Positions 16,624 through 25,830 of a stretch of 37,946 nt of DNA are shown one piece after another. The stretch's first letter is position 1. Each line of letters starts with the position of its first letter. Source of the DNA: Corynebacterium aurimucosum ATCC 700975. GTDB taxonomy: Bacteria; Actinomycetota; Actinomycetes; Mycobacteriales; Mycobacteriaceae. The stretch covers positions 1-37,946 of the forward strand of contig NZ_VDTC01000012.1 of the NCBI RefSeq assembly GCF_007672725.1, given 5' to 3'. Below the pieces are notes generated by a model. The model saw nothing but the letters and a program-made list of their open reading frames with translations, did no database searches and was not told where the DNA came from. A program made the translations under genes and the position numbers.

Positions 16624-18237
16624 ATGACTAATGAACCGCAGAATCCGGATGTAGATCCGGCGCAGCAGCCGGAAGACTTTGAGACGGAATTTCACTATCC
16701 GGCCGGAAAACTTGAAGAAGAGGTCGTACGCGATCCGCACGGCGGCTGGGCTCCGAAGGATTTCGACTCTGAAGACTTTGACTATGAATTCGACGAGTCT
16801 GAATTCAGCGAGGCCGATTTTGGTGAGGATGAGACCGATTTCGACGATGAGGCTCCGCTGAGCGAGGAAGAATGGGAAGCCCTATCCCACGCCTTTGGTG
16901 TCGGTGAGGGCCATACGGAGGAAAACCTGTGCACGGTGGCCGTAGTGGGTCGCCCGAACGTGGGCAAGTCTTCTCTGGTGAATCGCTTCCTTGGGCGCCG
17001 TGAAGCTGTTGTAGAGGACCACCCGGGCGTGACCCGTGACCGCGTGTCTTATGTAGCGGAGTGGAATGGCCAGCGCTTCTTTGTTCAGGACACCGGAGGT
17101 TGGGACCCGAACGTCAAGGGAATCCATGCCGCCATCGCCCGCCAGGCAGAGCAGGCGATGGAAACTGCCGACGTCATCGTGTTCGTGGTGGACACCAAGG
17201 TGGGCATCACTGAGACCGATGCGGTTATGGCTCGGAAATTGCAGCGCTCCGAGGTCCCAGTCATCCTGGTATCCAACAAGTTTGATTCGGAAACCATGTA
17301 TGCAGACATGGCCGAGTTCTACGCGCTTGGTTTGGGCGATCCGTGGCCAGTATCCGCTCAGCATGGTCGGGGCGGTGCCGACGTCCTCGATGAGATCCTC
17401 CGTTTGTTCCCTGCGGAACCGCGTCATTCCTCGATTACCTCCGGTCCTCGCCGCGTGGCGTTGGTGGGCAAGCCGAACGTGGGCAAGTCCTCCTTGCTGA
17501 ACAAGCTGACGGCGGAGGAGCGCTCCGTGGTAGACAATGCTGCAGGCACCACGGTCGACCCAGTTGATTCCCTGGTGCAGCTGGACCAGCGTTTGTGGAA
17601 GTTCATTGATACCGCAGGTCTGCGCAAGAAGGTTAAAAACGCGCAGGGCCACGAGTACTACGCCTCCTTGCGCACGCGCGGCGTGATTGATGCGGCCGAG
17701 GTGTGCGTCATGCTTATCGACGCTTCCCAAGAAGTCTCGGAGCAAGACCAACGCGTCCTCAACATGGTTCTTGAGGCCGGAAAGGCCTTGGTTATTGCCT
17801 TTAACAAATGGGACCTTGTGGATGAGGATCGCCGCTACTACCTAGAGCGCGAAATTGATGAGAACCTGCGCCACCTGCCGTGGGTGACCCGCGTGAATAT
17901 CTCTGCTGAGACCGGGCGCGCCCTGCAAAAGCTAGAGCCCGCCATGATCGAGGCCCTAGAAAGCTGGGATCAGCGCGTGTCCACCGGTCAGCTCAACAAT
18001 TGGATGCGTGACGCAATTGCCGCGAACCCACCGCCGATGAATAATAACCGCCTGCCGCGAGTGCTCTTTGCCACTCAGGCGTCGACGCAACCACCGACCA
18101 TCGTGCTGTTTACAACCGGCTTTTTGGACGCTGGCTATCGTCGCTACCTAGAGCGTAAATTCCGTGAGCGTTTCGGTTTCCACGGCTCGCCCGTGCGCAT
18201 CGCGGTGCGCGTGCGCGAGCGCCGTCAACGCCGATAG
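16624..18237 (+). CDS. der: Der (EngA), double-GTPase ribosome assembly factor
   Basis: From ATG 16624 the product has 537 residues. Residues 1-100 are a very acidic extension (runs such as [16 protein letters not shown]), a feature of actinobacterial Der that is absent from the E. coli protein. GTPase domain 1 has GRPNVGKSS at about 109-117 and DTGGW; domain 2 has GKPNVGKSS at about 282-290, DTAGLRKK and NKWDLVD. A C-terminal KH-like domain follows. Der is essential for maturation of the 50S subunit. The gene follows cmk directly and ends convergent with the minus-strand response regulator gene, marking the right end of the conserved cluster. Confidence 0.95.
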   Translation: MTNEPQNPDVDPAQQPEDFETEFHYPAGKLEEEVVRDPHGGWAPKDFDSEDFDYEFDESEFSEADFGEDETDFDDEAPLSEEEWEALSHAFGVGEGHTEENLCTVAVVGRPNVGKSSLVNRFLGRREAVVEDHPGVTRDRVSYVAEWNGQRFFVQDTGGWDPNVKGIHAAIARQAEQAMETADVIVFVVDTKVGITETDAVMARKLQRSEVPVILVSNKFDSETMYADMAEFYALGLGDPWPVSAQHGRGGADVLDEILRLFPAEPRHSSITSGPRRVALVGKPNVGKSSLLNKLTAEERSVVDNAAGTTVDPVDSLVQLDQRLWKFIDTAGLRKKVKNAQGHEYYASLRTRGVIDAAEVCVMLIDASQEVSEQDQRVLNMVLEAGKALVIAFNKWDLVDEDRRYYLEREIDENLRHLPWVTRVNISAETGRALQKLEPAMIEALESWDQRVSTGQLNNWMRDAIAANPPPMNNNRLPRVLFATQASTQPPTIVLFTTGFLDAGYRRYLERKFRERFGFHGSPVRIAVRVRERRQRR

Positions 18238-18275
18238 CTCCGCTAGCGGGCTGAAGGCGGGACCACGGAGAGGCC

Positions 18276-18884
18276 TCAAATCCACCCGTTTGCTTCAGCG
18301 CGCCGTGCAGCCTCGAAGCGATTTCCAGCCCGCGTCTTCGCCATGATGGCGGAGACGTGGTTGCGCACGGTCCCGCCGCTGAGGTGAAGTTGCGAAGCGA
18401 TGTCAGCGGAGCCGAGTCCACGGACTAACAGGCGGCATACCTCGATTTCTCGTTCGCTCAGTGGGTTGTCGGGGGCGAAGAGAATGTCCTGAGCAAGCTG
18501 CGGATCGATAACGCGCAAACCCGAATGGACACGGCGGATGGCATCAGCGAGTTCATCGGGAGGGGTGTCTTTGACGAGAAAGCCATCTATACCTGCTTCG
18601 AGAGCGCGTTTGACGTAACCGGACCGTCCAAATGTGGTGACGATAAGGCTCCGGCAGTCAGTGCCGGCGATACTCTTGGCAGCATCGATGCCGTTCATGC
18701 CAGGCATCTCAATATCGAGTAAAGCCACGTCAACGCTGTGCTTGGCGACGAGCTCCGCGACCTCTGTCCCAGAGCCACAGCCTGCAACGACTTCAATGTC
18801 CGGCTCGGTATTAAGGAGCGCGGTCAGCGCGCCGCGAACTAGAGACTGGTCCTCGGCAATGAGCACCCGGATGGCGTTCGTCAA
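18276..18884 (-). CDS. NarL/FixJ-family response regulator
   Basis: The product has 202 residues. The receiver domain carries acidic E11-D12, phospho-acceptor D57 (LLDIEMPG), the switch Thr in LIVTTFGRSG and Lys in FLVKDTPP. A LuxR-type HTH follows (LSEREIEVCRLLVRGLGSAD, then SGGTVRNHVSAIMAKT). The start is a TTG at 18884, 9 bases after AGGAGG, which overlaps the 3' end of the histidine kinase gene; no ATG fits better. It is the last gene of a four-gene minus-strand operon and probably controls the linked ABC exporter. Confidence 0.9.
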   Translation of the reverse strand: MTNAIRVLIAEDQSLVRGALTALLNTEPDIEVVAGCGSGTEVAELVAKHSVDVALLDIEMPGMNGIDAAKSIAGTDCRSLIVTTFGRSGYVKRALEAGIDGFLVKDTPPDELADAIRRVHSGLRVIDPQLAQDILFAPDNPLSEREIEVCRLLVRGLGSADIASQLHLSGGTVRNHVSAIMAKTRAGNRFEAARRAEANGWI

Positions 18885-18886
18885 AG

Positions 18887-19993
18887 CTACTTAACCTCCT
18901 GCGTATCAGGGCCTTTGAGCGTCACGCGGACTGTGGTCAAACCGCCGGCGCGCTCGATTGTGACCTCACCGCCGGCGGCTTCTGCCCGGCGGCGAAGACC
19001 TGCGAGGCCCGTGAGACCGGAGGCAAGTGCACGCGAAGCGTCTTCTGTGAAGCCGCAGCCGTTGTCCGTAACCTTGAGGGAGTTCTCCGTGAGTAGTACC
19101 CAGCATTCAGTAGCTCCAGAATGCCGCACGACGTTGGTGCTAAGCTCCCGCAACGCCCAGGAGAACAGATCTTCATGAGACTGGGGGCGCGTGAGGGTAT
19201 CCGGAAGGTGAGTTTGTATTCCGGCGGTTTCGAGGATCCGGCGCGCGGCGTGGATCTCGCCGGCAAAGGTAGGGTTCTTCATGCGGGTAACAGTCGAGCG
19301 GACTTCGGCGAGTGACATCCTTGACAGGGCGCTAATCTCCTCGAGCTCGGCAGCTGCCTTGGCGGGGTCGTGTTCGATTAGCCGACGGGCTACTTCGGAT
19401 TTGAGGTTGATAGCAGTAAGCGAGTGGCCGAGAAGGTCATGGATATCAGAGGCAATATCCTCGCGTTGATGCGCCAGATCTAAATCATGGCGAAGAGCTA
19501 TCTCAGTGTCCTCTCTCTGGGACAATGCTCCGAGGACCAAGATGAGAAGCGGCCAGCCGAAGAGGATGATCGCAAGGTCCATAAAGCGAGGATTCTCGTA
19601 AATCCATGCGGGGATACCAGCAAGTATGCCGGTGAGCATAATAACCGTCGCGGCAGTCCTGAACGGTTGTGTATAGGCTACGAGCGCTCCGAGATATGGG
19701 ACGAAGGCGACAGCCCAGGCACCATATCCCGGAATAGATGCTAGGGCGAGTAGCGCGAGGATAACCCACCGAAGGGTTACGCGTTGACCCAAGGTCCAGC
19801 CGCGCGGAAAGAAGTCGACAGAACCAAAGGAGAGAAAGTAGGCCACACAGAAAAACACAGTGATGGCCACAGCCCAGGTCCGCTGAGCAGGCGTATAAGT
19901 GGGAAGGAACAAAACTTGGAGAAGGACAAGCAGGAGAAAGATCAACCAAATAGCTGCGAAAGCGGCATTGCGAACCTTGAAGCTACTCATCAT
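18887..19993 (-). CDS. Sensor histidine kinase, NarL-partner (HisKA_3) type
   Basis: I chose the ATG at 19993 (368 aa) because it overlaps the permease stop as ATGA; a longer frame to 20053 would lie inside the permease gene. Four or five hydrophobic helices (to about residue 150) make a DesK-like membrane sensor with no large extracellular domain. The dimerisation helix with the phospho-His is DIASDIHDLLGHSLTA. The ATPase domain has the N box in ALRELSTNVVRHSG and the G1 box VTDNGCGF. The small external surface suggests it senses something in or near the membrane, often an antimicrobial compound or lipid state in such operons. Its partner is the regulator downstream. Confidence 0.9.
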   Translation of the reverse strand: MMSSFKVRNAAFAAIWLIFLLLVLLQVLFLPTYTPAQRTWAVAITVFFCVAYFLSFGSVDFFPRGWTLGQRVTLRWVILALLALASIPGYGAWAVAFVPYLGALVAYTQPFRTAATVIMLTGILAGIPAWIYENPRFMDLAIILFGWPLLILVLGALSQREDTEIALRHDLDLAHQREDIASDIHDLLGHSLTAINLKSEVARRLIEHDPAKAAAELEEISALSRMSLAEVRSTVTRMKNPTFAGEIHAARRILETAGIQTHLPDTLTRPQSHEDLFSWALRELSTNVVRHSGATECWVLLTENSLKVTDNGCGFTEDASRALASGLTGLAGLRRRAEAAGGEVTIERAGGLTTVRVTLKGPDTQEVK

Positions 19994-20787
19994 GCTCGGT
20001 TCTTGTCGCGCTTGTGAAGAATCAGACACAACCCGACGAAAACCATTGTCCATACAGCGATATTAACCCATGCGTACCATAGCGGGTCTTCAATAAAGAG
20101 CTGCTCGCTATTGATCATTTGGGCGCCTTCAGACAAAGGCCCACGAGAAAGAGCCTGTGCGCCGTACATCGGAGTGAATCGTCCGACCGCGAGTAGCGAT
20201 TCCTTTAGCGGCATGAAGACATTTCCGGCGAAGGCGAGAATGACGATAGTGGATGTTGTGATAGAGACGGTGTTTTCTGAGGGAAAGAGCATGGCACAGG
20301 CCATGCCGTAGAAGCCGAAGGGGATAGCGCAGGCGACGGTAGCAAGAAATGCTAATGCCCACTGGGTCGGTTGCATGCTTGCTGCGGTGAGTGCACCGGT
20401 AATGAAGACAGCGGCGATCGGTAAGATTGCGCGGACCGCGATATTGAGGAAATTGGAAATCCCTAGCTGGGAAGAGCGTAGGGGAGTGAGCGCCAATTGT
20501 CGGCCCCATCCTGCACGGTTTTCTGCAACCATGGAGCCGGCGGCGCCAACAGCACCTGTAGCACCGGCATAGAGAGCCATGCCGATCATCACCATGGCAG
20601 CAACATTTCCGCCGTTAAACTCGACTTGGCCGTATTCTTGCATGGCGCCGAAGAGAATATAGAAGATGATTGGAAGACCAACGCTGAAAAAGAGCGTGGG
20701 CAGGTCGCGACGTAGCCGCTTTAGGTCGTGGGCAGCGTAGTTCAGGGTGGTGCGAAGAGTGGGGTGCGCAGCGGTGTGGGGGCTCAT
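19990..20787 (-). CDS. ABC-2 type transporter permease
   Basis: The 265-residue product has about six transmembrane helices, including LFFSVGLPIIFYILFGAMQ, AMVMIGMALYAGATGAVG, AFLATVACAIPFGFYGMAC and ITTSTIVILAFAGNVFMPL. SD AAGGAG lies 8 bases before the ATG at 20787, and the gap to the ATPase gene is only 11 bases. ABC-2 permeases of this size work as dimers with a separate ATPase and commonly export antibiotics, peptides or lipids. The substrate cannot be read from the sequence. Confidence 0.9.
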   Translation of the reverse strand: MSPHTAAHPTLRTTLNYAAHDLKRLRRDLPTLFFSVGLPIIFYILFGAMQEYGQVEFNGGNVAAMVMIGMALYAGATGAVGAAGSMVAENRAGWGRQLALTPLRSSQLGISNFLNIAVRAILPIAAVFITGALTAASMQPTQWALAFLATVACAIPFGFYGMACAMLFPSENTVSITTSTIVILAFAGNVFMPLKESLLAVGRFTPMYGAQALSRGPLSEGAQMINSEQLFIEDPLWYAWVNIAVWTMVFVGLCLILHKRDKNRA

Positions 20788-20798
20788 GTGAAATCTCC

Positions 20799-21737
20799 TT
20801 ATCGCGTGGTGTTACTGGATGTAGCGTTGTAGAGCTCGAGGAAGGAATCCTCCAAACTGTGTCCTGTGATAGTGATGTCGCGAGCAGTGGTTTCGTTAAG
20901 CAGGTAGCGTGCCACCGCATCAGAGTCTCGAGCAGTGATGACCAGCCCCGTGTCTGTTTGCTCTTGGTGGATAACTCCGGGAAGTAGGTTGGCCGTAAGC
21001 GCATGTGGCACCTCGCCGGGAAAGGCGGCCCGGATGACACGGGTGGAGTTGGAGTTGCGGATCTCTTCTGTCGAGCCATCGGCTTGAATGTGGCCCTTGT
21101 TGAGCATGATGATGCGCTGGGCAAAGGTCTCGGCTTCTTCAAGGTAATGGGTGGTGAGCACGATGGTTCGGCCGGCATCTGCCTCTTCGCGCATAGTTTC
21201 CCAGAAGTGATGTCGGGCACCGGCGTCCATGCCAGTAGTTGGCTCGTCGAGAAGCAGCACTTCCGGATCTCCTAAGAGGGCCAGTCCGAAGCGGAGGCGT
21301 TGTTGCTCACCACCGGAGCATTTGCTCACGCGGCGCGACAGGATATCTCCTAGATTTGCGCGCTCGATGATGTCGTCAAACGCACGGTGAGATGGGAAGG
21401 CCGCGCCGAGGAGCTCGAGGGTTTCCTTGACGGTGATGTTAGGAAGAAGGCCGCCGGATTGCATGACGGCTCCTATGCGTCCGCTTTTAATAGCGGTGTG
21501 TGGGCTTTCTCCGAGCACCTGGATAGTGCCGGAAGTCGGTGTTGTCAGGCCCAGGATGAGATCAATAAGCGTCGTTTTTCCGGCGCCGTTCGTTCCTAGC
21601 AGGCCAACGATTTCGCCCCGATGAATAGAAAGGGAGACGTCGTGAAGCGCTTGTACAGGATTGGGCGATGACGCATTAAAAACCTTGCTGACGTCATTGA
21701 CGTCAATGACTGGTGGGAGAGTGCGTGTTGTGCTCAT
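20799..21737 (-). CDS. ABC transporter ATP-binding protein (exporter)
   Basis: The 312-residue product has Walker A GLLGTNGAGKTTL, a Q loop, signature CSGGEQQRLRFGLALLG, Walker B EVLLLDEPTTGMD and the H-loop VLTTHYLEEAE. The signature reads CSGGE instead of the common LSGGQ, a change seen in several drug-export ATPases. The C-terminal 80 residues match the extension of the DrrA/CcmA-like branch. It is the first gene of the operon ATPase-permease-kinase-regulator. The region before its start contains a direct repeat and an inverted repeat that may be the operator. Confidence 0.93.
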   Translation of the reverse strand: MSTTRTLPPVIDVNDVSKVFNASSPNPVQALHDVSLSIHRGEIVGLLGTNGAGKTTLIDLILGLTTPTSGTIQVLGESPHTAIKSGRIGAVMQSGGLLPNITVKETLELLGAAFPSHRAFDDIIERANLGDILSRRVSKCSGGEQQRLRFGLALLGDPEVLLLDEPTTGMDAGARHHFWETMREEADAGRTIVLTTHYLEEAETFAQRIIMLNKGHIQADGSTEEIRNSNSTRVIRAAFPGEVPHALTANLLPGVIHQEQTDTGLVITARDSDAVARYLLNETTARDITITGHSLEDSFLELYNATSSNTTR

Positions 21738-21771
21738 ATCTTCACGCTATGGTGGGCAGATATGTGCAGCG

Positions 21772-21808
21772 TAGACGTGGTGTCACCAATTAGACGTGAC
21801 AGTTGTCA
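21772..21808 (-). promoter_or_regulatory. Possible operator upstream of the ABC/two-component operon
   Basis: TAGACGTG occurs twice (21772-21779 and 21791-21798), 19 bases apart, so nearly two helical turns. The second copy runs into an inverted repeat TGACA-gt-TGTCA (21797-21808). The elements lie 35-70 bases before the ATPase start codon, where a response-regulator site would be expected. Binding by the linked regulator is inferred only from position. Confidence 0.4.
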
Positions 21809-21825
21809 TGGTTGGGGCGGGCTGG

Positions 21826-22668
21826 CTACTCGCCAGCGCGGGCCAATAAGAAAGCATCTGTCCGATAAGGAATGCGAAGGACTTGGCCGGGGCGAAAGCC
21901 CATGTGTTCGTAGAGGTACCAGTTGAGGTTATGTGTCATGCGTTCATGGATCTTTTGGCCATTGCGAAGCCAATATGAGCGAGTATGCATAAGAGAATGA
22001 AGGCCTTCGGGGCTCAGCTTGTGTTCCCACGTCAAGCGGAGCTCTTGGCGAAGCGTCCATGGTTCACAAAAAGCGGGATAGAAACCGGGACGGTGGACAT
22101 CTCCGGAATGCATGATGCGGGAAAGACGCAGGACCCACGGGTCCGCATTGACGTCCAGAGTGTTCCACACCAAGAGGACTTTTCCGTTGGGGCGGAGAAC
22201 CCGGTCAAATTCTGCACAGGCTCGTTGGACGTCAACCCAATGCCAGGTCTGCGCGCAGGTGAGGGCGTCGAGGGAGGCGTCGGCAAGCGCAGTGTTCTCG
22301 GCAGTTGCACGCCAGCACGGCACCCCGAGGCGGTTTAGGACTCGGGTCATGTCAGGGGATGGATCGCTGGCGTAGACAACGGGGTTGCTTAGTGATTCAG
22401 TGAGCTTTCCGGTGCCTGCGCCAACATCGAGGACAGTCCGCGCGGAGGCAATGAGCCGTGATACCTCCTGCGGGTAACCAGGACGCACATCATGATAGGC
22501 GTCAGCACCGTGGCTGAATGATTGGGCAGAACGAAGACGCTGCTGAACTGTGCTGAAGCTCGGTGCCTCTTTCCCTGAAGCCGGGCGATAGCTGGGGTAA
22601 TGCTCGGGGACCGGGAAAGGGGATGAGACGCTGGGGGAATCAGTTGATTCGGAAGGAGTTGGGCTCAT
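21826..22668 (-). CDS. Class I SAM-dependent methyltransferase
   Basis: The 280-residue product starts at the ATG at 22668 after an AGGAG SD. The SAM-binding motif I is TVLDVGAGTGKLTESL; the acidic residue after strand 2 is in VVYASDPSPDM and motif IV is in DALTCAQTWHWVD. The upstream motif SFSHGADAYHDVRPGYP is typical of the UbiE/Methyltransf_11 group that acts on small molecules. The substrate is unknown. The first 40 residues are Pro/Ser-rich. The gene lies upstream of the ABC operon on the same strand with an 88-base gap and is divergent from the esterase gene. Confidence 0.85.
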   Translation of the reverse strand: MSPTPSESTDSPSVSSPFPVPEHYPSYRPASGKEAPSFSTVQQRLRSAQSFSHGADAYHDVRPGYPQEVSRLIASARTVLDVGAGTGKLTESLSNPVVYASDPSPDMTRVLNRLGVPCWRATAENTALADASLDALTCAQTWHWVDVQRACAEFDRVLRPNGKVLLVWNTLDVNADPWVLRLSRIMHSGDVHRPGFYPAFCEPWTLRQELRLTWEHKLSPEGLHSLMHTRSYWLRNGQKIHERMTHNLNWYLYEHMGFRPGQVLRIPYRTDAFLLARAGE

Positions 22669-22772
22669 GATGCTCCTAAATCTACCGTGGTGCTGCAGGT
22701 TCGTGGATGTCGGTGGGATGTTTTAAGGTGGACGAGGATATTTTCCCGAGGGCGAGCGTGGCGAGGCAAATG

Positions 22773-23762
22773 ATGAGTGAAGATTCCGCAGCATGGCTAC
22801 GGTGTTCGCGCACGCTGGCTGGGATCATGTCAACCGCAGCTTGCGTCATGGCGCTGGTCTCGTGCAGCTCGCCTGAAGAAGACACGACTACTTCTCCATC
22901 AACAGCAGAGTGGAGAAGTGACCTCGGTTTTCCCGTCGCCCCTATGCTCGTTGGCCCCGACCCCGGGCACACGAAAAAAATGAAGTTAGCCTCCGGACGT
23001 AGTTTTCTCCTCCACGTGCCCGAAAACTACACTGCAGATCGATCCTGGCCGGTCCTGTTGTCCTTCCACGGTTATACAGATTCTCCGGAAAACATGGAGC
23101 AATACAGCCAGTTTGATGCGGCTGACGCCATAGTCGCCTACCCTGCAGGGGAAAGTGCGGCGTGGGCTCCGGCGCCTTATGCTGCTACCAGCGCGGAAGA
23201 AGACCTAGAATTCGTGCGAGCAATCGTGGACAGCCTGCGCGCGACTTATGAGGTAGACGATAACGCTATTTTCGCTGCGGGCCTGTCCAATGGAGGAGGA
23301 TTCGCGGCATTCTTAGCCTGCCGTATGCCGGGGACGTTTCGCTCGGTAGCTACTGTATCGGCGGCTTATTACGAAGGCATCCATACGGATTGCTCAGACA
23401 AGCCTGTTGGCCGTTTGGATATTCACGGTACAAAAGATCCCGTTGTCAACTATGAGGGCGGCGTGCGGCACGAGACTGCTTATGCTTCGGTCGCAGAAGT
23501 GCTCGGGCAGCATCAGCGTCGTAACAAGTGTCGTGGCGACGTCGAGTCTGTACGTCTCACAAACGGTGCCACCAGAGAGACATGGACTGCCTGCCAAGCA
23601 CCGCTGCAGCACATTCGCATCGAAGGCGGATCCCACGTTTGGCCTGGTGGAAACAACGCTACGAAAACTGAGGTGGGTAAAGGTTTTGCCACCGACGCGG
23701 TACTAGACTTCTTCGGTATCCCCGGCCGGCCTGCAGACACCGAGGAACACGGAGTGGCCTAG
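22773..23762 (+). CDS. LpqC-like esterase / PHB-depolymerase-family lipoprotein
   Basis: From ATG 22773 the product has 329 residues; GTG 22707 and ATG 22770 are in frame but less likely. A lipoprotein signal peptide ends in the lipobox L28-V29-S30-C31, so the protein is probably lipid-anchored outside the membrane. The alpha/beta-hydrolase core has the oxyanion block VLLSFHGYTDSPENM, the nucleophile S172 in GLSNGGG, an acid in HGTKDPVVNYEGG and the catalytic His in GGSHVWPGG. This is the esterase_PHB / feruloyl-esterase family (LpqC in mycobacteria). Extra Cys residues may form disulphides. The natural substrate is unknown; an ester of cell-envelope lipid or plant or skin material is possible. 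Confidence 0.85.
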   Translation: MSEDSAAWLRCSRTLAGIMSTAACVMALVSCSSPEEDTTTSPSTAEWRSDLGFPVAPMLVGPDPGHTKKMKLASGRSFLLHVPENYTADRSWPVLLSFHGYTDSPENMEQYSQFDAADAIVAYPAGESAAWAPAPYAATSAEEDLEFVRAIVDSLRATYEVDDNAIFAAGLSNGGGFAAFLACRMPGTFRSVATVSAAYYEGIHTDCSDKPVGRLDIHGTKDPVVNYEGGVRHETAYASVAEVLGQHQRRNKCRGDVESVRLTNGATRETWTACQAPLQHIRIEGGSHVWPGGNNATKTEVGKGFATDAVLDFFGIPGRPADTEEHGVA

Positions 23763-23780
23763 GACTGATTCCTTCGTGGA

Positions 23781-25079
23781 CTACTCGCTGAGCGTGTAGT
23801 GATTAAAGGGGATGCCGAGGGAGCGAACCCGCGCTAAGCAGATATCTGCCACCGTTTTATACCCAGCTTGGTGCGCGGCACTGGTGGTTTCCGTGGGGGC
23901 CGGAATCTGTACGAGGTGAAAGGAGCGTTGGCCGCCATCCTCGCGATTGAGCTCGACGACGGCCTGCGCGGTGGTGCCAGAGCCAGCAAAAAAGTCAAGG
24001 ACTACCGCGTTGGGGCCGCCGGCGATTGCGATGAGGTGCTTGATAAGCCGCACTGGTTTGGGAAAATCGAATACGCCTTTAACACCGAGTGCCTCTTCAG
24101 CGTCACGACGGCCTGTACGGGTTACACCGAATCGTTCCCCGTCCAGTATGGAGCGTGGGCGCGCACCCTTCTTTTCATAGTTTTTGGTATAGACAAAGCC
24201 GCGTCTGAAAACCAGGTCGTCATAGTGCTTATCAACTTTGTCCCGCCCCCAACGCCAGCGCGCGACCTTCGACTTCCCGTCGGGTTGATGAGGCCAGTAT
24301 TTATCACCATTCGGACCGACGATGGGAAAGTCGAGGCTTGGTAGATAACCCAAGGTCTTGGAATCTAGGCGAACGAGGGAATAGTTACCCTTCTCATCGC
24401 GATGGTTGTAGCGGGTCGATGTCTGCGCCCCTAGATCAACATTGAACCCGGAGTTTTCCGGAGATTTAGCGTAGCAAAGGACATATTCGTGCTCTTGGAC
24501 GGCATATCTTGAATCATTCTTTCCAGTACCGCCTTTTTTCCAAATGAGCTGGCTTGCAAAGCAATCCTCGCCGAAAACCTCGTTGAGGAGTAGGCGTACA
24601 TGGGCACATTCTGATTCGCCGATCGAAACCACGATGAATCCTGTGTCTGCGAGTACTTCACGCGCAAGGATCAGTCGCGGAAGCATCATAGAAAGCCATT
24701 CGGCATGCCATTGACCAAAGTGCTCTGAGCGCATTTCTCGCCGTTGGCGGAAGTTGTCGCGATAAACAAAATCCTTGCCGGTGTTATACGGCGGGTCGAT
24801 ATAGATGACGTCGGCCTTCATACCGCGGGCAAAAAAGCTCTTGAGCGCGGATAGATTATCGGCGACGGTGACTGAATTGGTGGTGGAATCCGAGCCGCTT
24901 ATCAACGTTTGCCTCCCCGCAGCTTGAGAGGCAGCAAGCGCAGCGGCAGCATTCTTTCCGGGCCACACTAAGCCAAAGGCTGAGTCATCGTTTGTGGGTA
25001 TTTCTAGCCCATGAGAGGGCGTCGAAGAATCAGGTTGTGTAGCGGGTCGGGGAGTTGGCTCAGAATGAGGGGAAGGCAT
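23781..25079 (-). CDS. Type III-like DNA adenine-N6 methyltransferase (Mod), orphan
   Basis: The 432-residue product has the catalytic motif IV DPPYNTG at residues 95-101 and motif I late in the protein (VVLDFFAGSGTTAQAVVELN, about 365). This is the beta-class order. The upstream GLVWPGKNAA and the flanking DVIYIDPPYNTGKDFVYRD block match Mod subunits of type III restriction systems. The region between (about 180-340) is the target-recognition domain. Type III Mod proteins usually exceed 550 residues and continue past GYKTVADICLARV; this one stops shortly after, so the C-terminal part is missing. No Res helicase-nuclease gene lies on either side. I read it as a solitary methylase for epigenetic marking or a remnant of a system. 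The start has no SD. Confidence 0.85.
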   Translation of the reverse strand: MPSPHSEPTPRPATQPDSSTPSHGLEIPTNDDSAFGLVWPGKNAAAALAASQAAGRQTLISGSDSTTNSVTVADNLSALKSFFARGMKADVIYIDPPYNTGKDFVYRDNFRQRREMRSEHFGQWHAEWLSMMLPRLILAREVLADTGFIVVSIGESECAHVRLLLNEVFGEDCFASQLIWKKGGTGKNDSRYAVQEHEYVLCYAKSPENSGFNVDLGAQTSTRYNHRDEKGNYSLVRLDSKTLGYLPSLDFPIVGPNGDKYWPHQPDGKSKVARWRWGRDKVDKHYDDLVFRRGFVYTKNYEKKGARPRSILDGERFGVTRTGRRDAEEALGVKGVFDFPKPVRLIKHLIAIAGGPNAVVLDFFAGSGTTAQAVVELNREDGGQRSFHLVQIPAPTETTSAAHQAGYKTVADICLARVRSLGIPFNHYTLSE

Positions 25080-25551
25080 TGTGGGCAGGTTTGTACTTTG
25101 GCGATTGATCTACGGACGAGGGTATGTGCGTTAATTATTGCGCAAAGAACTGAGCGCGGAGCGCAGCCAAAGAAGTGTGTCCTAGAGTGCACAGCAATGC
25201 CAACGAAAGCGCGCCTGCTTTTACCAAGTTGTTGAACGAAAAGGGGTAGGTGGAGGGGGTAAACGGATGCGCCGACCCTGAGAATTCTTAGAGTTCTGCT
25301 TTGTGTGGGAACGGTACGTCTCATAACTAGGGTGATTAATAACTCGTGTGGCGAAGACTCTGGTGCGTCGGTACGGTGGAGTCTCGTGATGGCTCGCAAC
25401 GTGAATGCCGCGGTCGATAGTGCACTTGTTCGTAGTGTGCGGAGCCGATCGATGGGGTTCACGCCTACTGATCGGTTGTAGCCGCAGGCGTATTGACACG
25501 TTGGTAGCTAGCACGGTTAGAAACAGTAAAAGCAACGAAAGGATTGTAGGA
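25080..25551. other. Intergenic region upstream of the MT0933-like gene
   Basis: No gene is convincing in these 472 bases. Open frames on both strands overlap without ribosome binding sites. A likely promoter sits at its right end (25493-25521). The left part has no repeats or hairpins that I can see, and may be residual sequence of the region that once held a partner of the methylase. Confidence 0.35.
25493..25521 (+). promoter_or_regulatory. Promoter of the MT0933-like small gene
   Basis: A perfect -35 TTGACA (25493-25498) is followed after 17 bases by a weak -10 GTTAGA (25516-25521). The start codon is 31 bases further on, with SD GAAAGGA between. Confidence 0.5.
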
Positions 25552-25731
25552 ATGGGTATTTTTGACAAGGCAAAGGACGCGCTGAACTCCGATAAGGGCG
25601 AGCAGGTTTCGGACAGCGCACTGGACAAGGGCGCTGATCTTGCTAAGGGTAAGCTCGGCGAAGATAAGGCCGATAAGATTGACTCTGCTCGCGACCAGCT
25701 CGATGATCGTATCGGTAACGAGGGCGCTTAA
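25552..25731 (+). CDS. MT0933/Rv0909-like small protein (antitoxin family)
   Basis: ATG 25552 (SD GAAAGGA) gives a 59-residue, highly charged product starting MGIFDKAKDAL. It is built of Asp/Lys/Ala-rich amphipathic repeats (DKGADLAKGKLGEDKADKID, DQLDDRIG). The start and composition match the MT0933-like antitoxin family (PF14013), whose Mycobacterium tuberculosis member Rv0909 is paired with a toxin. No toxin gene is next to it here, and many members in corynebacteria stand alone, so a general stress role, like CsbD-type proteins, is also possible. It has its own promoter and a strong terminator. Confidence 0.75.
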   Translation: MGIFDKAKDALNSDKGEQVSDSALDKGADLAKGKLGEDKADKIDSARDQLDDRIGNEGA

Positions 25732-25830
25732 GTCCTAAAAATTGAGGGCGGAGGCAGTGTGCCTGGTACCCTGACGTCGCAGGAGTAAGAACCCACTGCC
25801 TCTGAAATGCCACGCTAGGCTCGCTCTATT

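Noticed and set aside
18238..18275. CCGCTAGCGG palindrome between der and the response regulator as a terminator
   Set aside because: The 10-bp palindrome would leave almost no loop and has no T tract on either strand.
23781..25079. Complete type III restriction-modification system
   Set aside because: Only Mod is present; no DEAD-helicase/nuclease Res gene occurs in the window.
25004..25628. Minus-strand open frames over the gap before the MT0933-like gene
   Set aside because: They overlap the methylase N-terminus and the small gene's promoter, lack ribosome binding sites and read as Arg/Thr/Pro-rich noise.
25552..25731. Toxin partner for the MT0933-like protein
   Set aside because: No small toxin-like gene lies on either side; the neighbours are the methylase and the tandem TetR gene, so a complete toxin-antitoxin pair cannot be claimed.
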